From Dipteris shenzhenensis (lineage: Eukaryota; Polypodiophyta; Polypodiopsida; Gleicheniales), in the NCBI GenBank assembly GCA_047967505.1, contig CM106538.1: a DNA stretch of 64,000 nt; one strand, written 5' to 3'. Positions 33,052-47,000 of the stretch are shown in pieces. Under the pieces are notes generated by a model that saw only the letters and a program-made list of their open reading frames with translations, did no database searches and had not been told where the DNA came from. The position numbers and the translations under genes were made by a program. Position 1 is the first letter of the stretch; each line of letters starts with the position of its first letter.

Positions 33052-33900
33052 GTAAGAATATATGGAGCTAAGGCTTCAACTCAAGGGCTTCATTAGGCCA
33101 AGTTTGTCTCATTGTCTATGCGTAGATTATAGAGGACCGAATAAATATACCATAAAGAATAACTCTCCTCTTCCTTGGATAGATGAAACTATTATATCAA
33201 TTATCTAGACTTAAATTATTCCTAATATAGATCGTAGATTCATCAAATTCAAATAAAAGAAGAGGATATATATAAGACTGTTTCAAAACTAGCTATGGAC
33301 CTTGTGAGTGTACGGTCCTACCTTTTGCAATGGCTAACGCTCCTCCAACATTCATGTTCTTATGAATAACATTTTTCATGAACATCTAGATGATTTTGTT
33401 CTTTTTCTCTAGATGATATCTTGATCTACTCAAGGAAGGAAGAAGAACATGAGATTCATCAAAAGTTTTAAAGAAGCTAAAAGAGAATCCATTATATGGA
33501 AAACTAAGTAAATGCTTCTTTACAAAGTAGCCAATTGAATTTCTTGGTCATATGATTTCCAAAGACGGAGTGCATATTGATCCCAAGAAAATAAAAGTGA
33601 TGTAGTTAGTAGCCATAGTTCATGCATTAAAGATTGGTAGTACTTTCCTCTAGGTCCTAAGTTTCGAGCTAAAGGGTTGACTGTGAGAGTTTGAAGTACT
33701 TATTTACCCAAGCACAATTGAGCAATAGACAAAGAAAATGGATGGATGATATTAAAGTTGTTACGAGTAAGGAAGATAAAGTGGTCGAATGCCACATTGC
33801 AATTCTGCATCTATGGTTTGCTTAGAGTGCTGATATCCGAGATGATCTATCTCGTGACTCTTCTATTTTTGCAAAATCTTATGGTGGATATAGTGATGCT
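33052..33900 (+). pseudogene. Ty3/gypsy RT and RNase H, 3' part of the split pol
   Basis: Plus-strand pieces in gypsy order: YMELRLQLKGFIRPSLSHC, CVDYRGPNKYTIKNNSPLP, then MNNIFHEHLDDFVLFFLDDI with the F-L-D-D catalytic box (about 33360-33425), and a further stretch to about 33600. At about 33690-33740 the RNase H end LKYLFTQAQLSNRQRKWMDD appears, followed near 33835 by an AD.LSRD-like motif. Many stops and small deletions occur; for example, the part between the SLS and CVDYR motifs is missing. It joins in register with the part ending at 30813 if the inserted element is removed. No integrase was seen. Confidence 0.75.
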
Positions 33901-35153
33901 TTGCATGCTAAAAGCTATGTGAATTTGAGTGGGAATCATTTTGGGAAAGATTTATATGAGAGAATTATAGGCTTCCTTGCAGGCTACTACTTTGTAATGA
34001 ACATGATTCAACCATTTGGATGGGAAAATAATGGTCCGAAGATCAGGAAAAAACATTCTGGACTAGATTTTCTACTTGGATTTATGTGTAGAATTCTGAA
34101 ACACAAATTTGAGGCGTAAAATGGTGGATTTTGGCCAAAAGCAATGATGACCAAAGTTATAGGGAATCCAAAGAAGGTTCAAAGTCATACTATTGATTAT
34201 TTCCAGATTCCACACTGTTTGGGAGGTGCGAGGCTCTGATGAACATGGTTATTTTTCCAATGTCAAAAAGAACTTTCTGAATCACAGTGATGGCTTTATT
34301 TTTGGAAAACGGTACTATTTTGGGAAAAAGAGGTTCACACTTCAAAAAGATGGATTTTTGAAGACCGGGGTTCATTCTCTATACAAATTTGTGAAAAATC
34401 TTCACACACGTGGATTTCAAGGCAGCTTGAGAAAGACTTGGAATCATGGCCGAGATGGAGATCAAGACTAGGTTTCTAGGAGAATATTTTGAGTTTGAGA
34501 CTGAGATTGAGACTTTGGCAAAGATTGATATTTATTTCAACCTCCACCTTGATTGAGATTGGGATTATGGTGATTGTGACTAAGATTGAGTGCTACAAAT
34601 AATGCAAAACTTGGTTCCTCCTCTACAAAGGATTTTGGGTTTTCTAAAATGCAAATACCAACATTACAAACAAAACCAATTAATACATCACCTTAACTGT
34701 CATGCACACTATTAACTCTGTGGTAACAAGGGTCTAAAGCATAGTCCAGAGCAACCAAGATGAGATCATTGTGTGTCTGAAGTAGTCACAAAGTTACACT
34801 TGTAGTATCTTGAGCTTGAGGGTAGATTTGGTGGATGTAATAGCATAGCAAGTACTCTCTAGAAAAGATCTACAGATACTTGCAAAATCTTGATCTAGAG
34901 AGAGAAATACTAAAAACTATGATGTGTTAGAGAGAGAAACTCCATATGATTTGTGTTAGAAAGAGAAATTCCATACACTTCGTGTTGGGATGGAAAATCA
35001 GGATCATGTATAAGTTTTTGTTGATGCAAAGGAGCTCTCACTCTTTGGGACTAAGTGTTCAATTCACTTTCGTGTTCATGTGCTTGATCTCCTGGCTTCC
35101 ACACTCCCTTACACTATCAGCATATTCTAGTATACTCTCACCTTGCAACCCAA

Positions 35154-35345
35154 ACTCCTCCCTCCTCCTTTCTCCCTCCTTCCTCCTCCCTTACTCTGCC
35201 CTCCTCCTCCTCCTTTCTCCTTCCTCCTTCCTCCTCTCTCCTTCCCCTTCTCCTCACTCCTCCTCACCTTGTTCTCTCCTTTTGACCCCTTCTCCTTACT
35301 CCTCCCTCACTCCTCCCTCCTCACCTTGTTCTCTACTTTTGACCC
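35154..35345 (+). repeat. Long pyrimidine-rich (TCC)n-like tract
   Basis: About 190 bases composed almost entirely of C and T, built from TCC, TTCC and CTCC variants. A repeated phrase CTCCTCACCTTGTTCTCT occurs twice near the end. Strand asymmetry of this kind can adopt triplex DNA. Confidence 0.85.
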
Positions 35346-38300
35346 TTAATCCCAAGAAAACGTGAAGGAGACTAGCTCTCCACATCTCAACCTTGCAGCC
35401 CTCTCTCAACCTTAAACCCTTAGATAAATTTCTCAACCTTGTACTCCTTTTAAACCCTCCAAACCTTTCCTAAACCCTTGAATCCCAACGGAGATGAGAA
35501 CCTCCATCAACTTTGTGAGCAACACCTCTTTTTCACCTAAGTGTAACCCAAAAATGCTATTCATGATTTAGCCTATACCTCTCATCGGAACACAACCCAA
35601 GGACCTATGCTACATTTGTGAACACCTATGCTACAATGCGCAATGACATATTTGTAGGTGACCTAAACCCTCGGAGTTGAAAATGAGAGGAAAAGTAACA
35701 ACACATATGAAAGATCTCTTTTCTTATAGATTGCACAACAATGCCACACGAATACATCTAGAAAATTAGAAGTAGCTCATAAACTCTACAATTTAATTTA
35801 TTTTGAGAATTTCTCAATATGAAAAAGTTGTGAGAGAAGACACAAAATGCTATGTAGCCTTGACAAAACAAGGAAAGCAAAAAGAGGGCACATCTAGGGT
35901 GAGAGGGAGAGTGCAACACAATAGACTGATTTATAATACCTAAGAACTTATAAAGAATGGATAAATACAAGAACTTGCTTGGACTAGGGTTTGCATGCCA
36001 TTTTAGTGTCTTTTTTAGAACCTTTAAACATTGCTTTATAAAAGCAAAAGACCTCTAAACATTGCTAGTGTGCATATTAACAATAGGACATATTGTTTTT
36101 AAAATTTTGCATATTATCAAGATGTTGTTGCAATTACATCATCATCACCGACATCACGAAGGTGGCATTCCCTCAAGATGATGAATTTTGGTTTGAAATT
36201 TGCACAATCGTTGAAGTTTTATGACTCCCAATGTGAAGACGACTCCCTCTCTCCAAGTCAAGTGATCATGATCATATTCACCGAACCAAAGAATAGGGAC
36301 TAAACTATACGAATCGCCATCTGAAATTCATCACCCAACCATATTTCAATTCTATCTCACTCTCACGCTTACTCTTTGAGAAATGTCTAGATCTTGAATC
36401 GAGTCCAATAGACATCTACGTCCACATCCCGTCCACAAAGTAGGCACCAGTGTTACTAATTAGGATTAGAGGTGCATATGAATCCAACCCTAGTTAGTAA
36501 TCGTCAACTTCACCCACGTGGCTTATATGAATTACCCATGAAAAAAATTGATCAATTTATCAGCCCATTGCTTAATTGACCATTCATTGTTGCTATAATC
36601 ACACACACTTTCTTAGTGTTATGCACGGAAAGTGTTTCATGATGTACATATTCATATGGCAATGCTCCCATGTACATAATTATCATTTCTTCCTCAAGAT
36701 AGTATTCCAAAATTTTCTTACCATGACCATAAGCAAAATATTTCATAAATGGGATTAGATTGCAACATAGAGGAAAACTCATAAAACACATGCAAACGAT
36801 CTAATTATTCATGGCGCATGGTATGGGGCCCAAACCACAAGGAAATTAATTACCTTGAGGGGACCCAAACCACAAGGGAAATTAATTAGCTTTCCAAGGA
36901 TATATTCACTTGAATCCCTTGATCAATAGATCAAGCCTAACCACTTGACATCTTTAAACATGTGTCCTAGCATGTCTACACCTGAAGCACTCAAGATCAC
37001 TGTAAGAACGTGAAGATATGCGCTCCCATAAGTCATTCCATGCTTCCTATGACCAAAAGAGAAAGAAAAACAATGTGACTTCACAATAAAATGTTTCTAT
37101 CATTATAAGAGAAGGTTCCACATGCAAAACATAGAAAAAACACTACGTGAAGATTCAAACAACCCCAAGTTCTTGAGATGGGGCTCTTCTAAGAGCTATT
37201 CTCCATTAAACCTCCTTGAGACAAGGAAATGATGCAACTGAACCCTAGAAGAAGGGGAAAATCAAGGAGTTCATCATCCAAGTAGCATTTCTATGATAAA
37301 AGGGCATGGGAAGGAGAGAGAAAGAGGGCACCTAGAGAGAGAAAGTAATAGAAGCATGGAGAGGCATGAGGGCCCATGGTGGAGGTGCATGGAAGAGAGG
37401 ACCCTAGAAGTGGATAGGTGGGGTGGCTTGTTTCTACAACATCAAGGTACTTGAAGAATGAGCTATCTTACTTGCTTGGTGCCCACTCTTATATAAGACT
37501 CATATAATTAGAATGGAACTAGCTGAACTAGTAGTTGCCTTCTAGTTTGGTTGGGGGACCACCATTTCGGAACATGGCCTTGGTCCAAAGTTGTGGGAGG
37601 TCATGGTTTTTCACACATGGTTTTGATGGTACATGGTTTTGGTAACTCATGGTTTTAGAACATGGTTTAGTTGCAATAGATTTGGGAGGCCCATTGGGAG
37701 GAACTAGGGACAAGAAGAGTTATATACCTTAGTTTGGTCGTCATGTCGAAATGAATGGTTTAGATCTAACTCCTAGATCCAATGGTTATTTGTGACCTTA
37801 ATGATTACATTAAAAATGGATTCCCATGATGCTAACTCTTAGCCTAAATTGTTTATCTGGAAACTGTTTTCATTTAATGATTGTGGGTATCTCTAGCAAG
37901 AAGAGAAAGAAAGTGAATGGACTTGGGCAGAAAAGCTTTCGAAAAATAGTATAGCATCTAACAATGCCTCTACCAACTGCTAATAACCCAAGCTAGGGGT
38001 TCGCCAAAAGTTGTACTTTGTGGCCATATAGGCACTATGTAATTCAGTTCAATTTTTTGTACGAATTACATTCCAATTAAAGAGACCAAAAGTCTTTGCA
38101 TTCGGTTTACTTTTGTGTTGTCCAGAGTCTTTAGTTTCATAAGGCAAGCATGCAAAGGGGGGAAAGCTAGTAGTATAACGTATAGCATGAAAAGACCAAA
38201 GCAATTGTACCATGGCCCCTGGTCCTTCAAAGTTGGTGGTTCTCTTCACACACCTTTAAGTTAGCATGCACATAGAGAATGTTAACTCAAGAGGAAGAAA

Positions 38301-39325
38301 TGTCTAAGGGTATAAAAAAGGCAATGCAAGAGAAGAGGGAGAAAACAATATTGTTTAAGAGAAAACTATAGTAGTGGAAGGGAAAGCCTTCAAAAGACAC
38401 ATTTAATTTACTTTACTTTTTATTTTATTGTTTTTTTAAAAAGCCTTAAAGGCAAGCCACAAATAATAATTAACATGTCTTGTCACTCATATTGGTGAGG
38501 CAACAAATTATCACAATGGTAGACTCCTTAATAGTACTATGTCTTAGTGAATACCCTTCTTATAGGGGTTTGAATATCTTAATCTATGCAAAATGCAAAG
38601 GATTTCAATGTTAGAGTGCTTGCACTTATGAACATATCAACAAAGCAATCCTCGTCACTTTCTTATATTTACTTTGTCATGTTGATATGGTATGTATTGC
38701 TCAAACAAAAGATATGCCTATCATAACACAATTTGTGAAGGGAAATTTAACATGAATACATCTTAAAAGAGACCTTTTCTTGTGGGATAGTTTTCCATTA
38801 CCATTGGTTTGTAAAACACATGGACATCATTGATGGACTTCGGTAAGAACATAACAAATGGGAACATAAGAATAGCAACGAAGCATATAGTCTCTTTTTA
38901 AAACTATATAACTAGAATTTCTCAACATTTCGATGATTCTAAAATACCGCTTTCACTTGAAAATTACAAAAATCATTCTAAATTATCAAATTTCACGATT
39001 TTAACTTTAACAAGTCAATAAGCACACATAATATGACTTTTCCTAAAATATAGAAAAAAGATCTAAGTGTGCAATCTGAACCTCATGCAAGTCACATATC
39101 AAACATGTCATCTACTATGGATGCATAAATTGGTATCTAGGCCTTTGCACATCCTCTATGACTTGACGAAAATAATTCATGCAGGAATGAGCGTCTTGTA
39201 GAGACCGAAGCAAAGAATCTTGAAAGCATGGGAAAACATTCACCAAAGAGTGCTCATACAGTCGAATGGTGCGAGCACGATACGATGACCGAAGGGCCCA
39301 ATATCACCCCACCCACCCACATTCA

Positions 39326-39352
39326 TACATACATATATATATATAGAGATAG

Positions 39353-39385
<33 letters not shown>

Positions 39386-39386
39386 A
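39326..39386 (+). repeat. Compound TA/GATA/GA microsatellite
   Basis: TACATA, then (TA)n with embedded TAGAGATAGA, then (AG)n, about 60 bases in total. Confidence 0.95.
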
Positions 39387-40419
39387 GCACAAGCAACATG
39401 AGGAAGAGAGGAAGCAAGCCATCCAAAGGAAGAAAGGCAAGTGAGAGCAGGAAGCAGAGCAAGACAACACTCAGCGAGCATTAGCATCATGCAATTCTTT
39501 GCTCTCACGCATCCAAAACCAATCACAATGCCCATGTGTTACCTGGGACAGGCCATTACAAGCACATGCCTTTGTACAATTTGTCAAAAACAGATTGGGG
39601 AACACATAGGAGGGACAAGTCTGATACCAAATGCACAATCCCCAACTCTGGTCCAAAACTTTGCTTTTCTAATTTGGGCATGAATCTAGGAAAGCATAAG
39701 ATCATCCTTTCTTACCCAATGACTAATTGTAAATAAAATAGTCTCCCAAGTCCACGTTTTAATCAGATGTGAAAGAGTCCTCTATGTGAAGTAGATGAAC
39801 AAAAAAAGGCCCTCATCATAATATAGAAATTCTCCTTCAGTCACTGAGATTCATTCATGTACACTTCGTGAATTTGAATTTTAAAATCATTGCCTAAATA
39901 ACAATTAATCTTCTTCCAAGATTGCTTGTGATTCATTTACTAGTGAACCTTCACACTACATGTGTTCGCTCTTACTTTGGTGGCTGGCTTAACCCAATTC
40001 TATTGGTTAGGCATTAATAAGCAACAGGCCCAGATATGCTAAGCAGTCGTATTATACTATAAATAAATAAAACATGTACCCAGTACAGCCTCTATATCAA
40101 ATAGATATACACATGACTGCATCGAAAGAACCAACATAATGGCACTAAAAGTTCCATTTACCACACAACAATCTCTTGCCACCAATACACAGAGGCTTTT
40201 CCCTGCATGCCTCCAATATCCACCTGATCTATATACATTCGGAAAGTAGAAGCCTAGAGTTACTAGAACCAAAACCTTTTTTAAGGTCAAGGAACAATCT
40301 TGCACTGAATAGAAAAGGGTTACAGAAAGGGATGCAGTAAAACATAACTAGTCTTTGTGCTCACTGCGAGGTGCTACTTAAAGATGAACAATCTAACTAC
40401 TCTCCGATTAAGCTCTCTC

Positions 40420-41089
40420 TCATTCACATGCCAGTTTGGTGTCAAAGCTGCTCAAGCATATGGCAAATGCTTGGAAGGCAGATAATGGGTACCGGTAGTC
40501 CATGGTAAAAGTATCCTTTCCAACCTTCCCAAATTGAAGAAGTACCTTATCCTGATCAGCTTGGGAACCCTGTTGAGAAGGTTCTACAGCAGCTACCAGC
40601 TGAAAATTTTTAACGGATGCAACAGTGACACGCCCCCTGAAATTCAAGCACCAACACTGCAGCTGTTCGTGCCACCTCGGTGACTTATTCTTCAATGTTA
40701 ATGCTGCACGTTTACCATTCCCCTCATTGACTGGCTCAGAATCAGAAAATGTGGAGTCTGCAACAGAGGCCCTGGATCTAACAAGGGAAACTGAAGAGAA
40801 GGAACGATCAATAGGACTTAAAAAATCAGTAGGTGTAGGAGCACTCCCACCCTCCTCAACAGCAGAAACTGGAATAGAATAGAGAGTGCATTGCATCCGT
40901 CTGGGTCCCCTTGTACCTAAAACATTCAGCTCATAAGATATGTGAGCAACGTTAAACGTCCCAGCTGGAACCCGAGGAGGCATTTGCTTCGAGCCAACCC
41001 GCTTGCCTGATTGATTGATTGAGGCAATGGCACCACAATGGCAAGGCTGGCTATCATATATAGTGAACTTGGTGCCTAAGAAATTTGAC
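40420..41089 (-). CDS. TULP: Tubby-like protein coding exon 4 (terminal)
   Basis: Acceptor TTATTTCAG|GTCAAATTT; stop TGA at 40422-40420. Begins [16 protein letters not shown], contains [16 protein letters not shown], a Ser-rich variable insert and both tubby signatures. Confidence 0.93.
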
Positions 41090-44000
41090 CTGAAATAAGC
41101 ATTGTTAAATAGTTTTACCTCTCAAAGGCTACAATTATGCAGGATAAGCCCAAATAATGTTTTACTTCTCAATATTCTAGAAAGGTGCATTACAATCCAA
41201 TTATCCACTCCTTTCCTTGGTATATACACAGAACAGCTAAATCATGGCCATCACTTACCTTAGTTTACCCATATATGTGTCACCTCCTCTGGACATACCA
41301 TCAGCATCGAGAGAGATTATGTAGTCTGAACTAGTGGCTCTCCTAAACTTACGTGCAGCCAAAAGGAACTTCCCATTCTCTACCAATGCTGGAGAGCACA
41401 AAACAAGTAGAAAAAGTCATGTCCTAAAGTAATAGAAGAGTGCATATACAAGACCAGGAAGATTCTCAAGGACTCAGATGAGGATGATTAACAGAAAATC
41501 AAGCTTCATGCACTTTCCAGCTACACGTCATTTTGCTAAAGCAGTCCTTTCCTAAGCACCTTCGTTTGCAAAGACGTTTACAATAAAAACCTAGGCTGAT
41601 TCCGACACACAACAAAGAATAAATAGAGTCTTGGTTTCATTAGAATCGAGACACAGCCTCAACCTAACAGCCATCGAATAACATAAAGTACTACTCACAA
41701 AGGCCTACTCACAAAGGCCTTCAACCCATATAGCTTTGGCTCACACTATGGCGTATCCATTCACATCATCAATGTGCATGAAGTTATGCTAACTCAGATT
41801 TCACAATGTTCACAAGACTTCATGCACATTGATGATGTGAATGGATAGGCCATAGTGTGAGCCTACTCACAAAGGCCTTCAACCCATATAGCTTTGGCTC
41901 ACACTATGGCGTGTCCATTCACATCATCAATGTGCATGAAGTCATGCTAGCTCATATTTCACAATGTTCACAAGATTAACATACATGCAGATCATACATG
42001 CAGATACCAAAATCGGTAGTTACTTGCCTGAACATTGTGCAAGAAAAAAGAGATCCCGAAACATGAGAAAAAATATATATATAAAACCAGAAACTCACAA
42101 AAGCTCATCTTGAAAAAGCAAAATAGGAGAGTTCCATTTTAACCTTACGATGGTCAGCTATAAGGTAAAACCGTTAATACATCATGTACCGCAGGGACTA
42201 GCTATTGTGACAACCCAAAAAGGTCATCAACAACCAACATTGCGTGTAGATTATTTCTATCTACTTCAAAAGATATCAAGCTCTTTAAATTCTAACTTGC
42301 AGACAGCCTATATCAACCGACATCATGTCAGAAGCTAATGCAGACAAAATAAAGAGGGATGTGAGGGATGTTTACTTTGATACTCATGCATGCAGGCACA
42401 AGCCACTCTTCCAACGTTTCACCAGTTTCGAAAGTGGACAGCAACCTGCCTTGGTTACATTGCTCACAATACAGAAGCACACCAGCTTGAACAAACAATG
42501 ACAATGGCATTTTTAAAACGGAGCACTACAGGACTAAAAGCCTAGCTCAGATAAAGAAATACCACCGGAACTGTGCAACAGCCAGCCACACAAGCTCAAA
42601 AGATCATGCTGAATCCTCAGGTATGTTGAGCAGATCCCAATACAAACAGAAAAGCTTTAGCCCAAATTTGCATAATGAGCTCAGGAAGTCTAAAGGTAAA
42701 TTTTAGTTTTTATAGACAGCGTAAGCGAGTATGTATCAGTGCCTGCAATCATTACCATGCTTAAATGTATATCCACTTATAACTACTAGAACACATGCAA
42801 TAGTGTGTCCAATGTACATAGCATCTCCTTTGACAGGAAAAAGCTCCTCAAAAGTAACTGGGCTGCTCCTCTGACCTGTGGTCTGTGGTTTGACGCAGCC
42901 TTGGTAAATTCAGAGTAATGGGTCCCCGATCATATACCTAGATGAATCCAGGAACATTCCCAAACTCATCCTCTAAAAACACGTCATAGTGCAGTTTCAA
43001 TCTCATGATAGTCACTCATAAGGTTGAAAACCATAAACTCCATCACGCATAGCAGGGACAAGCTACTATGACATCCCCACTGACGTCATCAGCGGCCAAC
43101 TGGGGGTGTAGACCATACTATAAAAATATGCTCTCACACATACAAATCCACACCCACACATACTTGAGCATCCATTTATACAAAGTCTTCGTACAGAGTT
43201 TCTGTCGGCACTTTGGAGGTGAAGGGCAGACTCAGCCATGACGAAGGCTAGCACTCTGATGATTGATCATGTTGCACCCTCTGCATGCTTCAGTGCATTC
43301 AGTTGATTCTAGAGAGATTCAGAATTCTGGTGGAATTGTCGGTCTCGTATACCAATCCTTCAATCTCTTCCATGCACACTTTCACTGTACAACAGACTTC
43401 AAAGCAGATTTGATGCAGGTTGTATGATTGTGCAATCAATCGCAAGAATTGTCGTATAGATGTACGGTCAAAACACAAATCTGAACAGCAACCTGTATGA
43501 TTGCACAACCAATCGCAAGAATTGCCGTATAGATCTACGGTCAAAACACAAATCTGAACAGCGACTGTACGGATGAATTATACTACACTGTCAAGATTTT
43601 GCAAACTTGTTTATCAAGTGTACGGAAGTTGTACGGCAGCATAACGATGTAGGTACCATAACATATGATATCTACCTACCTAGATGCTAGAGCTGTAAGG
43701 AGGTGCAACGCTAAGTTGTACGGACAGCTTGTGTGAGTTGACATCTGCACTTCGAATTGCAGTTGCAATGAGGAGTAGCACGGGAACCTATGTGTGACGA
43801 CGCTGGATCAAGAGTTTGGAGCTTGGTGTAGGCAAGGGGAGTAGGAAGGATCAAACTGCTCTGATACCACTATTGGGTGCGGGTGTGGGAAGCAATGGAA
43901 TGGAGATGGAATGCAAGGGAGCAAACAACAAGCTGAGGAAATGAGAGTACTTGCAAATGGATAATGAAGAAAGTACAAGAGTGGCCACTATATGGCCCCA

Positions 44001-47000
44001 AAGTGAACTGGCTGACCAAGACTAGGACAAGATGTCCTAACTAGCCTACAAGGCCATATTAGGGCTAAGTGCTAACAGGCCATACCAGCGCTAAGTGCTA
44101 AAATGTCCTAACTAGCCTACCAGGCCATACTAGGGCTAAGAGAACGGGAGTAGGAAGGATCGAACTGCTCTGATACCACTATTGGGTGCGGGAAGCAATG
44201 GAATGGAGATGGAATGCAAGGGAGCAAACAACAAGCTGAGGAAATGAGAGTACTTGCAAATGGATAATGAAGAAAGTACAAGAGTGGCCACTATATGGAC
44301 CCAAAGTCAACTAATTGACCAAGACTAGGACAAAATGTCCCAACTAGCCTACAAGGCCATACCAAAGCTAAGTGCTAACAGTGATGAAGCGAACAGACTT
44401 ACCTCCTCCTTTGACTTCTCCTTGGCATTTGGATGCTTCCCGCGATGTCTTCTGCGTGAAAGGGAGGGAGAGGACATTGAGCTTGTGCTTGTTGAAGTAC
44501 TGAAACTAGAAGACTTTCTTTTGTGCTTCTTGCTAGGGAGTAGGCGATCTTCGTCGTCTTCTACTAGGCTTTGGACTCCTTCCTCTTTCCCTCAAACTAT
44601 GGCGCTTTCAAGGTGGCAATGGACTATAAGAATGCCTTCTCGAACTTTGGCACTTTCGTGGGGATTCTTTTGAAGCAATCTAGGAGAGCGTCTTCGACTC
44701 ACAAGAAACGGTTGCTTGCTTGGACACATGCTCCCTCGAATTCAAAGAGATGCTGAAATCGGGCGCTCTTCTTCAAAAACTGAAACTCTTGGATTCGGGC
44801 TTTTTTAAATTCTTCGTCAAGGTCATCATCTGGCCCTATAGGTCCCCTCTTGCTTGGTCGCCTGTAGTGGAACTTCCACGCTCTGAAGCCATGATGTGCT
44901 CACAAGTTGGAATAGATCAAGGCTGGACTGTTTTCAAAGCTTGATTGATTGGAAAAGCACTAAAAAGCAACTAATTCTTGAATCTGAATCGCACCTTGGA
45001 CAGCTCCTGGAACTTGGACAAAGATCAACTTTTCTCACAGTAAATCAACGACACGATTGGGGGACAGCAAACAGAATGGAATCAAATCGTCAGGATTGGG
45101 GGTTAATAGAAGCTTATCATTCGCTGTTTTAATCCAGCAAAATGGGGCTGAAATTGCCACACCAATATTCACCAACTTCTAAGGTGGTTTGCAGCCAAAA
45201 TCTACGTGCTTTCTTAGCTGAATCCATGATCTGAGACAAACTGATCGGGCTGGGCAAGCTGGGGCAGAATTGCAATCGAGTTCAGAACTCCCTTGTCTGA
45301 ATTATTTGCGCTGAAACCTCTCTTCTTGCTGGGTTTGCTGTCCTCTCCAATATGCCAGTGCTTGGGATCGTTGTCAGCAAGGGAAGTGGCAAAGTTGTGC
45401 TCTGATACCACTCAAACCTTCCTCATAACCAGTCAGCAGCTCCACAACAGAAATAGCAGCAAACCTGAGCTCTTGACACTTCAAAAAGTGGATGGAGCCT
45501 CAAACTCAATAATAGGGCTGAGACACGTGAGAGAGGGGAAGAGAGGGAGAAAGCGCAGCACTACGGGCCAGAAATAAAGGCTGCCCCTCCCCCCCTTCTC
45601 TCTAACCCCGAAGGTCTTTATTGCAATGTTTGTACAAGGTGGCTCACAAGGGAACAAGAGCTGAGTACAAATCACAACTCATGCTAAGAGCATGAGAGCT
45701 CTTTCTTTTATAATCTAAAGGGCAGCCATGCTTTTTGGCTTTTGCCCCAGAAAGCTAGAGCTTTCAGCCACGAAAAGCAGGCTAAAAGTGTTTTTTGGCT
45801 TTGCTCCTAAAAGCTGGGAGCTTTTCAGCAAAAAAAAAGCTGGCCTTTTTAGGAAAAGGCGCCCATAAAGCTGTAGTTGGCACGTTTTCTCCATGGGCCT
45901 CTTCCCTAAAAGTTGCTTGTCCACATTGACGCACTTTTCCCCTCAAAATGTGGGCTTTTTAGCACTTTCCAAGGTCCTACACAATCAATAAACAATATCC
46001 AAGACTTCAACCCACTAAAGGTTAGCTAATGCATGCATTCTAATTCTTGGACTAATCTTAGCCCCTTGCAGCCATCCCCACAGTGCTCACTAATCAATGT
46101 AAAACAAAGGAAAGTGAACTTGCTCTAGTTAACAAAGCCAAACTTTCTTCGACCAAAGTCAATAATAAAAGATTTATCTTTATTTCTTGAGAGAAGTACA
46201 ATTTCGAGACACCTACAGTCTGCAGGCTGACCCAGATCAGCCGACATGGAGGAGGCCAACATTCTCTGTCTCTGCCCCACATTGTCTGTATGCTGCCGAT
46301 CTGCTTGGCAGCCATTCTGGCAACCAGGCGCTACTGTTGGGGCCTATAAAACCGGCCTCTGGCAGCCCTTGTTGGTTGCTCCTTTTGCTGGCACTGCTGC
46401 CCACCTGGCAGCCCTTGTACCTATTGCTGTACCCAACCAATACCTGCTGCTCTGACATACTGATCTTCCAGATCCCACATCTACACCATAAACAGGAGTT
46501 TGACAAGATCATCATAGGCCTTTCCCACGTCATGCAACCAAGCTTGCCTGGAGAAGCCTCGTGATCACCCCCACTAATCAGTAACTCAAACTTGTCGAAG
46601 TCTTCGTCGACAATCTCAAGAGTTATCTTGCAAATGGAGGGTGAAAGCCTCTACAATTATACAAAAGGCTTTCACCCTCCATGCTCCATCCAGCTAAGAA
46701 TTCATGTACAAACATTCATCCCAAAACAATCTACTGACATCTCCCATGAAGCATATTGACAATTGACAATACATATCTTGGAAACCTGGTTAGGTGCTTA
46801 GCATTGGAGCATGCCAGGTACCTACCAAAAGTTCTTCCGTGCCTTTGTATAAGTCTTTACTAATGCTCCCCTTGGTGACTTTAAGCTCATCGAGCTCCAT
46901 CTCTGCACGGTGGCTAAGCAACACCTTCCAACATCCGCCACAAAGTCTTAACTATGTGCTCCACTCTTCATTGTCTTTCCTGAACATTGTCACACCTGGG

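Larger units (their letters stand above)
33901..40050. other. Long stretch with no recognisable gene
   Basis: AT-rich DNA with scattered short frames on both strands and no motif I can name. Visible structure is limited to a short tandem duplication at about 36830-36890 (AAACCACAAG..AAATTAATTA twice), a run of CATGGTTTTGGT-like phrases at about 37600-37670, a pyrimidine tract and a TA/GA microsatellite (both listed separately). Probably old intergenic transposon debris. Confidence 0.4.

Noticed and set aside
40057-40305. 82-codon minus frame downstream of the Tubby-like stop codon
   Set aside because: Lies where the 3' UTR of the Tubby-like gene is expected and has no similarity to a known domain.
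43421-43566. Short repeats as a possible CRISPR-like array
   Set aside because: Only two directly adjacent copies without spacers, in eukaryotic intronic DNA.
45481-45675. Minus frame in the proposed LTR at 45.4-46.0 kb
   Set aside because: Short, no motif, and overlapped by an equally open plus frame.
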